A DNA stretch of 64,000 bases from Bryoerythrophyllum caledonicum (Eukaryota > Streptophyta > Bryopsida > Pottiales > Pottiaceae): assembly GCA_963971425.1 (NCBI GenBank), contig OZ020519.1, forward strand, positions 23,972,786 to 24,036,785, written 5' to 3'. The notes beneath the pieces are model-generated. The model worked only from the letters and a program-made list of their open reading frames with translations, searched no databases and had not been told where the DNA came from. Both the position numbers and the translations under genes were made by a program. Positions 23,532 through 35,990 of the stretch are shown piece by piece (position 1 is the first letter of the stretch; every line of letters starts with the position of its first letter).

Positions 23532-25290
23532 TCATTCTTTGTTGTCGACCATCAACCAATGGATGATATTCATCATTGCTTCTCTTCTTTGAAACCGATC
23601 AACCGCAAAGGCAATGGTAGGATGTTGTGGAATCTTATCATCTATACCATTGAAAAAATACTCTTGGCGAGGTCTACGTCCATATGTCCCCAATGGCTTA
23701 GCTGCACAAGATTGTATCAACTATAGATAATATGAATCTAAAATCGAGCTAAGTAGCCTCAACCAATTTTGAGTCATCACCTTATGCTTTGGTTGCACAT
23801 CAACATTGGAATCCAACTCCTTCTTATGTGCATGCCGCTTCCACTTTATCTCTTCTTTCTTGATGTAAAAAAGAAGTCCATCTTTGTAGTCCTTGCAGAC
23901 GCAAATGATAGCATCAAAACAATCATTGCTCGGATTCCAGGCATGACAGATCAGGTCTTGCATGTTCTTGACCAACTTCTTCATCGTAACTTCATTATCG
24001 TCAGCCATCTTGTGCAACTTATGCACTTCACTTGCGACACTCACCAAAGAAATGCCACTATGTGCATCATTTGCACGGACCAAGCTATCGGGCCTCCAAT
24101 GTAGGAGCCAGATCTAGCGGAGCTTTCTCAAATCCTCTTCGACGGTGAAATAAGATGTTCTCTCCCTCTCCGCTACGTTGATCCGCACCAACTTATCAAT
24201 GAAAAATTGGCGATCATCATACTTCATAAAGGTTGCCTCCTGCCGCTCAAAAAACTTGAGGTACTGAGTTGTCGGGATCATATAGTTCCTCCACTGTTCT
24301 TGTGGAAATTCACAAGCTGCCACTATATGTTGCGCACCCACTAGATTCCAAATAATATGGTCTTCAAGCCAAGCCAATTGAGATCCCATGCCACGTTGCC
24401 ACCATATACAGAAGCACTCCCTTGTGTAAGGAACACGCGCTTAAACTCTTGTGCTGCTCCTTCATTCGGAAACGGCACCTCTTCTTGTAGAACTCTACCG
24501 TCGTCGGAAGTAGTATGCAAAATGTATTTGATGGATCGAAGTACCAATATGTTCATCCAAGTCCTGAACTCTTGATATCTTAAGCGGCTGCACACATCTG
24601 CGGCCCTCTTTTGTGATAAAACTCGATGGTTTGTCTCTGGATTCCCCACTAAAACAATGCGCTCTATGTGTGTGTTAAACACAATATTCCCCCACAATGA
24701 TCGTTTCGCAATCTCACCCGCCGTAGGCACTGAAACTTTGGACCTATGTAAAGTAGGAACTACTGGAATCTCTCTTTACTCCTCTGAATCCTCATGAGGA
24801 TCATTTGCTAGCTTGTAAAACTTCTCTTCCTCTTGCACCACAGCCATTAAGTTTACAAAATCATGCAGTGTAGATGAAGAGACCCTATGATGACATCTAG
24901 ACACTCTAACCTCAACCTAGGCACCCTACCACCCGATCTTGAGGCTCTTCCAATCAACCTCGTACGACCAACACCCAAACTTGATGTAGCTCCATTAAAA
25001 TTAGGAGCTACATCCCTCTGATCACGCCATGGCCGCTTCTAAAGACGTTCACTTTGTACTGGACGATGAGGTGATGTTGGTGTTTCAATGCGGGTATGAG
25101 GTGTTGCGGTGAGATGATGATTTGTATGCCTCTGTGTCTCCCCTGTAGGCTAAAAATCCAATTGTGTTGGACGTGCAAACGCACAATAAACTCGAATTTC
25201 TGTCTCCTCTGGTTTCGCTGGTGGAGCTTGAACTCCAACACTTCTTGGATTTGTCGCCCATAATGCCTCATGTCTAATATACTCATTCAT
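23532..25290 (-). pseudogene. downstream segments of the methyltransferase-bearing element, unknown function
   Basis: Open stretches at 24341-24730, 24114-24389, 23721-24083 and 23532-23720 read as parts of one protein across frame shifts. Examples: HIERIVLVGNPETNHRVLSQ, SRLRYQEFRTWMNILVLRS, FPNEGAAQEFKRVF, and GIDDKIPQHPTIAFAVDRF. Composition is protein-like, but I assign no enzymatic domain. Orientation matches the methyltransferase-like segment and the distances fit one element. Confidence 0.45.
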
Positions 25291-25419
25291 AATCCTCTTA
25301 GTATACAACACCATCTCCGGCAGTAACTCCAAACATGCCAAGATGTTATTGTGCCTAGCAATACGTACCGCAGGATGTATGCTCACCCAAAGCGTAGTCA
25401 AAAAGCAAAGGACTTCAGT

Positions 25420-26150
25420 TAGCACATCAATGTGGGAAATGCCCTTCAAATGAAGCCTATTTGATTTACCATTGCCAATGGTGGCACATCATCCTTGAGA
25501 ATCTCCGTGGACACACGATGATTATCCAAAATGTCATCGACCTGATGGCAAACGGGTTGTTGCACCTCAAGAAGTGCAGAGGTGAGAGCCGCTGAAGAAG
25601 CCATGTAGATCGACATCCAACATAGCCGATAGGCATAGGAGCTCAACTCGGCGGCATCCATAAATGTGGGAGGCTAAAAAAATCATGGATGTATGCAGCA
25701 TCTTTATGCACTTTCGTCCAAGTGTCCTCTAGTAGGGATACAATCTTCAAAATGTACCCGGGTGGTGTCGATTGGTGGGTAATCCACCACATGATGAACC
25801 TAAGCAAATCCGCAAAGAGACCCCACCGTGGATCATCTAATCTGCGTCCATTGCTCGATAGTGAATCAATTAATTCCATCTGATCCAGCTAACAAAGGTC
25901 ATCCTTACTGATTAACGTGACATCACATAGCAATTTGCCAAAACAAGTGCAGATTGCAGAAGGCAATAGTTGCTTCGAATACAACGCATGAAGATATTAA
26001 ATGTGATGGTGAGCGGCACGGTTGGATTCAAAGCCAATATCCACGTAGATGTACCACCGTACCTTAAGCTCCGTATCTAACACAACCGCAACCCCCATAC
26101 CAATACCAGTAAAAAGCTCTACGAGGATAATGCCCTCATTCGATGGTTGT
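25420..26150 (-). pseudogene. cytosine-C5 DNA methyltransferase-like domain, broken
   Basis: Translated leftward from about 26137 the sequence shows C5-methyltransferase motifs in order. Motif I (cofactor binding): VELFTGIGMGVAVVLD (26081-26137), followed 10-15 residues later by the YIYVD strand. Motif IV region: MELIDSLSSNGRRLDDPRWG, where the catalytic Pro-Cys block expected before the LDDPR-type segment is missing. Motif VI region: GYILKIV where GYI-Glu-Asn-Val is expected. Motif VIII-like: MDAAELSSYAYRLCWM. Then DDVPPLAMVNQIG and a motif IX-like RAFPTL in another frame. At least two stops lie between motifs I and IV. Such domains methylate cytosine at carbon 5; this copy cannot, because the catalytic Cys block is gone. 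The identification is by motif order, not by alignment. Confidence 0.6.
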
Positions 26151-27719
26151 CATCAAATAGTTCAAGCTAACAACGGAAAGGAAGGAGCCACTGAGAGTTG
26201 TAGAGCATCAAGAGCATCCTCAATCTCCCGACTGCGATGAGTGAGCACCAATTGAGTCTCCCATGGCGGAAGCCGATCCTTGCAATGACATGTAGGCATC
26301 GCCACTGGTGCGTGCTCACGTGAATCTGCTACCCCCGACATAAATGCATATGTCCCCTCCAAAAGTGTGGAACCACATGGAAAATTTGGTGCTAATACAT
26401 TGCACTCAAACATAGCTTTTGTTGTCGAAGTCACCACGCTAGTTGCAAAGACAACCAAAATGAGTTTCTTGTTGTTATCAGCGGCAGACCACCCACGCCT
26501 AATCCATGTGTGCTATGTCTAGTTATCCACCGCAAAACCAAGTAGATGAAGTACTTGTTGATTCACCAAAATGTTGTAGTTGGTGACACCAATCATAGTG
26601 CACTAAAGAGATACGTGGAAAAACAATGGACCAGATCATATGCCAAACACCAATTGCAACGGATGTCTGGTGTAATCCATGGCTTTTTCTGTGCCGACAA
26701 CCAATGTGAAAATTATAATGGGCAAGGCTTGAGGTCTAAAGCACCTAAACTCAAATCTTGGTGTAACAGCTTGCCAATCATCATTGATTGAGCCCTAGAG
26801 TTCAACATCACACATAGAGGGGTAGCCTGAGTAGAGTTGCCTTTCGTACGCCAACCACCATGACTACATCATGATTCAGTGTTCACCAAACGTACCACCT
26901 TGAGACGTACATTGCACCGCTCTCGTGCCAACTGGCCCGCAATGTCAGACAAATAAGCCACTGTGGAAATCAATGACTGGTCCCCGGATGGTTGCTCCAT
27001 GGATGTGGATGTGGCGTTGGCCTTAAATGCGAAAATAACCTTAAACGCAAAACTACGTTTCATTGCCACTAAATCCTCCTCGGTGGATGGAATCGTCACT
27101 GCCTGCAACACCTTCAATGATGGCATGGGCGCCGTGCCCTCCAACATACTACCTGCCAAGTGAAATACACTAGATGGTCAAAAATTCGGTGTCAGAAAGT
27201 AGATACTGGCAAACACCATCAACCACAACACCTTGTACGCCAAGGATTGTGCGGTGTCTCTATGAAAGAAAAACACGTAAAGCTGAGATTGAGTGGGAAC
27301 AATACTAGAAGTAGCCGCATCTGCAATGCTAAAATAAAGGGATAGCCGGAACTGACAAATGCGATCCGGCAAACCTGCGTGGACGATGGCATGGATGGCC
27401 TCCACTATTTGGCACAGTAGGAGGAGGAGCCATTGTTTGTGCGATAGTCCAAGCACAAGTTGCAACCACTACCACAACCTCCTCCAAAATGTCACATAGG
27501 TAGGCATCAAAGGTTGAAAATGAGCCCTGATCTCTCACCGCAGACTGTAAATCTACGACTTGCCCCAAAGATACCATCTTGCCCATCAGCTTCTTCAACT
27601 TTGCGATTTTGGACTAAAGTGTTCTTACCACATCTGATCCAATAGCGGAAGACCGTGGGAACTTCTCCGGGTGAAGAGCAAAGGAATTCTCGTCACTCTG
27701 GCCAAATTTTGCAACAGTG

Positions 27720-28510
27720 AAAACATGTCACAAGATTCTTTCCCTTGCCCCCAGGCTTCTTCCCCTTGCCCTCAATCTCCTCGCCAGATTTGGCGCCTCG
27801 GTCTTGGGCTTAGCCTTTACTGAGCCTCCCTTCTTCTTCTTGGAACACTTGGGGTCCCTTTTAGTGTGGTCGGCCTCTCTCCAATCTCAACAATGCACAA
27901 CACTCTCAAGTTGTGCATCCACCAAACTACCGATAGCTATAGCAAATTATTTGGCCTTAGAAGCTTCCATCATGGAGGTGATCAAGCTTAAGGCTTCTAT
28001 CACACCAATGGCCTATATAAGATACTTCACCTCGGCAAACGCTTGGGCCAATGTCTCCCTCCCTTGTACCTCAAGAGGAGATGCCAAGTGATTTTTTCCT
28101 ACACCCGTTTATCCACCTTGGACAAAAAAAATCTGCACCAATTGGCATTCTATAAACACATCACCAGCCCCCGCAAATAATGGTGCTAAACGGATTTATA
28201 TAGTGCGGAGAGTATCCTCTTGCTCTTGGTGGAAATCCTTGATGCTCTACATCTGATCATGCCAAAGTCCTTTGTAGTTCATTTCCAAATGCTCCAGGAA
28301 ATGTACGAGGGGGTTGAAAGATGGCGGAGGGCCAACGGCTGCCAATGTCGTGCGTGCTGCTAAGGCCAAGAGCCACATGGTCTCCATGCCACGTCCTTCA
28401 TCCAGAACGGCAAGGCTCTTCTGCTTGGAGTCTTCATTGGAAGAACTTTCTTCTTCCTTGGGCCTGTCAGTAGAAGTCGGGACTTGGGCAACTGCTCTCT
28501 TCTAGGATGC
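27720..28510 (-). pseudogene. gag-like segment of the methyltransferase-bearing element
   Basis: Leftward translation gives pieces resembling retrotransposon gag capsid: FNPLVHFLEHLEMNYKGLWH, IKDFHQEQEDTLRTI and IRLAPLFAGAG, followed by AQAFAEVKYLIEAIG-like helices and a Lys-rich tail (CSKKKKGGSVKAKPKTEAP). Several stops are present. No zinc knuckle is seen. It lies at the 5' end of the decayed element, as expected for gag. Confidence 0.45.
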
Positions 28511-28800
28511 AGTCACCAACTCCACACGATCACGCCGGTAGTCCTCAACTGGACCTCACTGGGCCTCGTGCTACGCAGTCCTCTTTTGTTTGTCTGAAGA
28601 GCCTCTACCTCCAAGTGTACTAGTCGTAAAACGATTGGAGCTTTTATATATTTCAAGTCTAGAATTGAAGCCTCCAATCAGGCAACAAGATGTCCCCAAC
28701 ATGTTCTGAGAATCGGTCTCGGACGACATGACCATGATTGTCCTCCATGTGTGGATGCACTCTCTAGATTGCCTCGTGAGGGGGAGCAGTAATACCAACT

Positions 28801-30729
28801 TTTGATACTCATCATAAACAAATCCTGGGGAAACTATCTACAAGAACTATCTAAGATTAAAATTAAGAACGGGCAACGTGCACCTATAAAAGCACCACAT
28901 CTTTAATTCAAAAAAGCCCCCCTCGGATGGATGAAAACCATGGATGAAGATCCGTCTTGTAAATGAAGACTGACGCAATGGATGAAATCGCCAAAACATT
29001 AGTGCATAGACGCTCCTTGCTTCAATCCTTGCAACGCTCACAATTTCTTCAAAAGTTGTCGAATTTGGACGCTGTTTGTTGCATTTTCTTTGTCTAACCG
29101 CATTCTACAACATTAAAATAAGTAACTACAAAAAAATTCAATTCACCGAAGTTAAAATTAAAGAATCGAAGAAAGAAATGTGGGAGGATTTTTGTAAAGT
29201 GAGAATGTAGCAAATAACTAACATAGTCAAGCATCTCGCACTCTTCAAGGAGAGAATCAACAAGTGCAAGCAAAAATATAGAATGAAGAGCATTTACTAA
29301 TGATAATCATCACTTACAAGCAAAAAAACTTACTAATCACTCTATAAATGCACTCACAAAGCTTGACTTGACAATGACGTCAAAGTCAAGTGTGTACGCG
29401 CTGCTATACCCACACACGCAAAATCCTAACTGATGAAATACATTCATTGGGCGGATGTGATATGGCCAACGTACGTCATGAACAAAAGAAGATTAGAATT
29501 AAGTAATCTACGCTAACACTACGCGATGTGGTGCGGTCCTCAACGCCACATCCCGTGACAATACAACTCTAACACCACTTATTTGCAATACACTCAGTAT
29601 GGTCACTTGCATGAGATGATGTAGGGATAAATGAGACGCCGCATGATGCATACTTCTTGTAGCACATTCATGGCCCTCAACATATTGGCTTTCAACAAAA
29701 TTACATCTTCTACTCTATAAGACTATATTATCAAAAAACCATCATCAAAATCTATAATTCTGACATAAGGTCATCTCATAGCACTAAAATGACCTTATCA
29801 ATTTGAAGAGAATGCAAAAAGGAGAATTTGTCTCATTTTTACATCTCTCATTTCATAAAAAATTAGCACAATAAATTGACAAGAGTGGAAAAGTCGAGAG
29901 ACAAAGAATTTTGTTTGTAGTCCTATAGTTTGGCAAAATCTAGGTCCAATGCGCATCATACATCACCGACTAAGCCGGGTTCCACATGCCTTCCTTGTTT
30001 GTAGCGAAGACTCGCTGCTGAAAATTTTAAACTATCCATCAGATATTTATAAATATTACTCTTGAATTTACCTCAAATCAATTAACGTATTTGTTGTACT
30101 ATCTCATGCTTAAATGTTTTTCTTCACTATCTAAGATGCTAAACTAACTCAAATCCGAAATGTACACCTTCCTCCAAAATCCACCACTAGTTTGTCCAAG
30201 AGTGGCCTACAAAGGTTGAAACTTTAAAAAAAATTGGCAAGCTTTTAAAGCAAGCACAACTGTTATTCTCCACCAAAAACCCTAAAATATCACACTTCCG
30301 TGAAACCCACCCAAATTCAAGCGAGGTCGAGGAAGAACTAGAATAGATATTGGCAAAACAAGGATTCTAAGAGGAGGGCAGATGATGTCATGGAGATGGC
30401 CATAGGTGGGAGAGGAAGGATCAAGAAGGGCAGCAAATAGGAGACCCTCCCTTGGTTACAGATGTTCTACAGTCCAATGTACACAAGAAATTTAGAATAA
30501 TTCAATACTTTAAAGCTTTGTGTCCAAAAATACACAGCGGAGACCAAAAGTACATTGTGTGCCGGCCAGGCCACGTTGTCAACACTTAAAACTTCCATAT
30601 TTTCAACATTTCAAAGTTTTCTTGAATACCAATATTTAGTTGTGTCAATGCTAGTCCTCACTTCACTCTGAAGCCTAGTAATATGGAGACCGCCAAGGCT
30701 CAAGATCTAGTGGCATTCTGACGAAAAGT
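28801..30729. other. AT-rich DNA between two decayed retroelements
   Basis: No gene recognised. It could contain the decayed long terminal repeat of either neighbour, but I could not find a matching pair by eye. Confidence 0.35.
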
Positions 30730-32269
30730 GTACTTGTGCAACATCTGCAACACATTGGGACACAATGCCAGAAGCTTCCCATTTTTTATGCTCATGTTGG
30801 AGAGCCTCCGAGGTAGGTGCAAATGCATAGAGGCTTAGCCACTACAAGACACACAAAAAAACTAGGTGACGCATCTTCTAGGGGCAAATATGTGGCCTCC
30901 ATTGTTGCATCGCACTCATGTCAACATAATTCAATTGCATGACTCCATCCATGAAGTTTGTCGTCATCAAATCGGCATAGGGTGGTCCCCGGCTCCATCA
31001 ACAGAGTGATATACTACTACATCTTGATACATGATGTAATCTCTAAGCAACCCCCCTCTCACTTGAGGAGTTGTTTGGTCTGAAGGTACAACCGGCAAAC
31101 CTATAGGTGACCATCGCGGATGGTTCCTCATATACTCCACTAGGTCTTGTGTCAATGATAATCACGTTAGTGGACGTTATGGCCATAGTTGATGCCATTG
31201 TGTCCACAAGTTACACAGTTCTACTTGGCCTTGATCCGATGGCCAAAAGTGTTTGTGTTTTTGATATAGCTCTCGCCGACAAATGATTGCACCAACTAAT
31301 CAATTCGTTTGCACTGTGGCCTTTGCATATGTTGCACTGCGACATGACACTCGGCCACTCAATGTTCTAAACAGCTTATAGAAGGGTCAACCACGCCATC
31401 GCATTCACAATCTCAATTTCTCAAGTCCAAATTGAAGACAATAGTCCATATAGATTGAATTTGCTACGCGCGGGAGAGACCACGCTACCACCAATACTAG
31501 TTCATTAATACGCATGTCTTTTTTGTGCCATTGTGGACTTCATAATATCGCCATTCATGTAGTACTACAGTCAACTAGTACGGCAATGGCATACCTCAAG
31601 AACCATTTCTTGCAAATCAAACTATGGTAGAGACTAACAGAGAATCGTTGGGCATAACTGCCCATGACATTTACAATAGGCAATATCCAAGTGAGTTGTG
31701 GATATTCATAGCCAACACCACTACAACACCTTTGCGCATCAAGCCAAGTCTCGGCCCGCCTTGGCTTGGTTGATGTCTACACGGTGGAGGAGCTAACTTT
31801 GGTGCCCCAGGCGTAGATTTGGCTCATGGAGCCGACTGCATCTACTCAGAACTTGGTTCATTTGAGCACACAAAAGTTGGAGCAACTGGACACAATAGCT
31901 CCTAAAGACAAAAAGAAAATTGCTAGAGGTCATTGGAAAGATCCAGCTCGTCTTCAACCTCATGCATGATCAACGCACCGAACTCACGCATCTCATTGCA
32001 CTTAATTTGGATATCTTTGATTGCCGGCCAACGGACTTGGGACAAATGACCGTCTAATCTAATCACATTGTCATCAGGGTTGTCTACATAGACGGACAGG
32101 GGCCCAAAGACAGCGGACGGACGGACAGTTGGACGGACAGACAGGACGGACAACACTTTTTGGCGGACAGTTGCGTGTAAAATAAAATTACAAACCCTAA
32201 ATCAAAATTACAACTTACCCCCAAGTAAAACACGTGTGCCGACACGTCATACCGCTTTCCACATCACAT

Positions 32270-33700
32270 CATAGGGTTGGGCGCGCACCTTTGGGCCATG
32301 CGGGTACCTAGATGGACCGCGCGCGTACCTAGAAGGGCCGCACACGTACCTAGAAGGGCCGCGCGCATACCTAGAAGGGCCACGCGCGTACACGAAAAAA
32401 AAAATTAAAAAAAAATAAATTTTTGTACGTGCCCGGCCCTTGTAAACATGGGCCCGACCTTTTGGATGGGGCGCGTACGTACAAGGGTTGGGCGCGTACA
32501 AACAAGGGCTGGGCGCGTACCATCAAGGGTTGGGCGCGTACCATCAAGGGCTGGGCGCATACCATCAAGGGCTGGGCGCATACAAACAAGGGTTGCGCGC
32601 GTACCAAACAGGGCCTCGTGCGTACGCCAAAAAAAAAAAATAATAATAATTTTTGGACGCGCCCGACCATTGTTAGCATGCGCCCGACCTTTTGGATCGG
32701 GCGTGTACGTACAAGGGCTGGGCGCGTACGAACAAGGGCCGCGCGCGTACCTAGCAGGGTCGCGCGCCTACGCAAAAAAAAAATTATTTTTTTATTTTTT
32801 TATTTTTTGCACGCGCCTAACCCTTGTAAGTATGCGCCCGACCTTTTGGATGGGGCGCGTATGTACAAGGGTTGGGAGCGTACAAACAAGGGTTGGGAAC
32901 TTGGGCGCGTACCATCAAGGGCTGGGCGCGTACGAACAAGGGCCGCGCGCGTACCTAGCAGGGCCGCGTGCGTACGCGAAAAAAATAAAAAAAATTGTGG
33001 TTTTTTTTTGTCGCACGCGCCCTGCGCTTGTAAGCATGGGCCCGACCTTTTGGATGGAGCACGTACGTACAAGGGTTGGGCGCGTACAAACAAGGGCTGG
33101 GCGCATACCATCAAGGGTTGGGCGCATACCATCAAGGGCTAGGCACGTACAAACAAGGGCTGCACGCGTACCAAACAGGGCCGCGCGCGTACACCAAAAA
33201 AAATAAAAAAATAAATTTGTACGCGCCCGGCCCTTCTAGGCATGTGCGCGGCCCTATAAGGTAGGCGCGCGGCCCTTTTAGGCACGTGCGGCGCCCCTTA
33301 AGGTACGCTTTGGCCCCTTGGTATACGCGCCCGGCCCCGTAACGTACGCGCCCGACCCCTTTAGGGACGCGCCCGTCTCCTTAAGGTACGAGTTCGACTC
33401 CTTCTAGCACGAGTGGAAGCTCTTTAAGTACGCGCCCGACCCTTTTCGGTACGCACCCGACCCCTTTAGGTACACGCGCGACCCTTTAGATACACGCCCA
33501 ACCCCTTTTTGATACACGCCCAACCCCTTTTTGATACACGCTTGATCCTTTCAAGTACGCGCACGACCCAATGGGTACGCGCCCGACTTTTTTTAGTACG
33601 CACCCGACTCTTTTTAATACGCGCCCGACCCTTTTTAATATGCGCCCAACCCTCATTTAGCGAATGCGGGCATGCGACCGAATGGGTACGCTCAATACTA
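32270..33700. repeat. 21-bp tandem repeat array, block 1
   Basis: Units follow GGGCGCGTACCATCAAGGGYT; other units end CCTAGAAGGGC or CAAACAAGGGCT. The unit is 21 bp, so frames stay open on both strands with heptapeptide periodicity; these are not genes. Higher-order structure: forward units, an A/T-run of 10-30 bp, then inverted units (ACGCGCCCGACC...), then forward units again after CTTTTGGATGGGGCGCGTA (near 32460, 32690, 32850 and 33040). The right third (33210-33700) is mainly in inverted orientation and degenerate. Confidence 0.9.
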
Positions 33701-33796
33701 AGAAGAAGTTGTATTTAGATATATCAATGAAACCTTAGCAAGTTGTATAAGGTATGAAGATGCATATGAAGATGCATCAACTTCTTCTTAGTATCA
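33694..33796. repeat. short inverted repeat (possible small MITE)
   Basis: TACTAAGAAGAAGTTG at about 33696 is repeated in inverse as CAACTTCTTCTTAGTA ending near 33794, with about 70 bp between. TA is present at both edges, compatible with a tiny TA-type MITE nested in the hAT-like element at the end of repeat block 1. Confidence 0.5.
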
Positions 33797-34384
33797 TTCC
33801 AATTAGTTTTGTGTCAATTGCTTAAATAAAAAAGCAATAACACAAGACACATTCTATGGTTAAAAAGAAATTAAAGTCTATAATGACATTTACAATATTT
33901 GATTCAATTATTACATGAACAATTGTTGCAATCCTTGTTAATTAAAAAGGCCATAGCCCATGGCCAAATATAAATGATTTTGTGTACATGATTGCCAAAA
34001 GTAAATAAAAAAATACACACACCTTGACAATCTTTGAAATCAATAATAGTTAATGACGACACTTTTAATCAAAGGAAGACAATAGATGATATTGGTGAAA
34101 AGGAATCAACATTTTATATATAAGGGGTGGACAAAAGCTTAGAAAAGGTGGGCACAAGGAGGAATGAGGCTTATACATGGTCCACATCTTCATTATGCCA
34201 CTAGCAATAATTCAACGAGATAAAGGAATTTAAAAAACACAAAATAGTAGAGGGCAAGTTCTATTTGTGTTGAGCATAGATGTGTAGGCAAAGGAGATTG
34301 ATAAGTGTGCAAGGAGGCATGTGACTATATAAGAGGGGCGGGTCACTAGTACAAAAGAACAGCGGGCGGGTAGACAAGGAGGTA

Positions 34385-35990
34385 GGGCGCATACTCCAAA
34401 AAGTTGGATGCAAACTTAAAAGAGTTGGGCGCGTGCCTAAAAGGGCCGCGCGCGTACCTATTGGGGCCGCGCGCGCACGCCAAAAAAAAAAAAAAAAATT
34501 TAAAAAATTTGCGTACGCGCCCAGCCCTAGTAGGTATGCGCGCGTACCTATTGGGGCTGCGTGCGTACCTATTGAGGCCGGGCGCGTACGTACAAGGGCT
34601 GGGCGCGTACGCCCAAAAAAAAAAAAAAAAATTCTTTTTTTTTTGGCGTACGCGCCCGATCTAGAAGGTCAAGCGCATGTTTACAAGGGCTGAGCTTGTC
34701 CCTAGAACAAAGAAAATCGCACGCGCCCATTCCTTGAACGTACGCGCCCGATTTAAAAGGTTAGGCGCATGCTTACAAGGGTTCAGCCCATACTTCAAGG
34801 GGTTGGGCGCGTATCTAAAGAGGTTCCGCTGGTAGCTTAGGAGGTAGGGCGCATACTCCAAAAGGTTGGATGCGAACTTAAAAGGATTGGGCGCGTACCT
34901 CTTGGGGCCGCGTGCATACCTACTAGAGCCGCGCGCACGCGTAAAAAAAAATTATTCTTATTTTTATTTTTTTCGCGTAGACACCCAGCCCTAATACGTA
35001 CGCGCGCGTACCTACCAGGGCCGCGCGTGCACGCCACAAAAAAAAAAAATTTAAAAATTTTTAAAAAAAATTTGGAAGTACGCGCCCAACCTTTGTACGT
35101 ACGCGCTCGATCTAGAAGGTCAAGCGCATGTTTACAAGGGCTGAGCTCGTCCCTAGAACAAAGAAAATTGCACGCGCCCATTCTTTGAACGTACGCGCCC
35201 GATTCAAAAGATTAGGTGCATGCTTACAAGGGTTGGGCCCATACTTCAAGGGGTTGGGCGCGTATCTAATGAGGTTCAGCGAGTACCTAAGGAGGTAGGG
35301 CGCATACTCGAAAAGGTTGAGTGCAAACTTGAAAGGATTGTGCGCGTGCCTAAAAGGGTCGGGCGCGTAAATAAAGGGGTCGGACGCGTACTTAAAGGGA
35401 TCGGGCGCGTACTTAAAGGGATCGGGCGCATCCCTAAAGAGGCCGCGCGCGTATATAAAGGGGTTGGGCGCATACTTAAAGGGGTCGGGCGCGTCCTTAA
35501 AGGGATCGAGCGCGTACCTAAAGAGGTCGAATGCGTTCCTAAAGGGGTCAAGCGTGCACCTCAAGGGGTCAGGCGCGTACGTACAAGGGCTGGGCGCATA
35601 CGCGTGAAAAAAATAATAAAATTTGTAGGCGTAACGCGCCCAGGCTCCAGCCCTTATTTGTGCGTGCCTAGCCATTGTTCATATGCGCCAGCCCTTGGTT
35701 GTACGCGCCCGATCCCAAAAGTTGGCGCATGCTAACAAGGGCCAGGCGCGTCCAAATTTTTTTTTTTTTTTTTTTTCTGGCGTACGCGCGCGGCCCTGTT
35801 GGTACACGCCCAGCCCTTGTACGTACGCACCCGATCCAAAAGGTCAGGCGCATGCTTACAAGGGCCGGGCGCGTATAAATTTTTTATTTTTTTTATTTTT
35901 TTTCGCGTACGCGCGCGGCCCTCTTAGGTACGCGCCCAGCCCTTGTTCGTACGCGCGCGACCTTCTTGTCGACGTGTCAGCCACGTATTT
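34385..35990. repeat. 21-bp tandem repeat array, block 2
   Basis: Same family as block 1, with units such as GGGCGCGTACTTAAAGGGRTC (35290-35560) and stretches of A/T runs bracketed by oppositely oriented units (34480-34660, 34940-35090, 35750-35780, 35880-35905). A ~400 bp segment around 34655-34870 is repeated at about 35100-35320 (both hold GTCAAGCGCATGTTTACAAG and CCTAGAACAAAGAAAAT), so the block grew by larger duplications as well as unit by unit. Confidence 0.88.

Larger units (their letters stand above)
23190..28800 (-). mobile_element. decayed retroelement carrying a DNA methyltransferase-like domain
   Basis: Reading leftward, protein-like but broken segments occur in order: gag-like (28.5-27.7 kb), an unassigned region (27.6-26.5 kb), a region resembling a conserved linker (YNILVNQQVLHLLGFAVDN, about 26.57 kb; 26162-26458), a cytosine-C5 methyltransferase-like region (26.15-25.42 kb) and downstream segments (25.3-23.5 kb). 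Stops and frame changes are numerous. No reverse transcriptase, integrase or LTR pair is visible, so assignment as a retroelement rests on the gag-like part and the company it keeps. The left part seems to continue at 20214-18916 beyond the Tc1-like insertion. Confidence 0.55.

Noticed and set aside
32247-33264. Long open frames of up to ~250 codons on both strands with heptapeptide periodicity
   Set aside because: They are a by-product of the 21-bp tandem repeat (a multiple of three without stop codons in most units). No conserved domain; interrupted by A/T runs.
35112-35735. Opposed open frames of 171-187 codons
   Set aside because: Same cause: both strands of the 21-bp array are open at once, which is not expected of a gene.
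32270-35990. Centromeric satellite
   Set aside because: The array is short, bounded by hAT-like ends with a target duplication, and embedded in dispersed transposons rather than in long homogeneous satellite.
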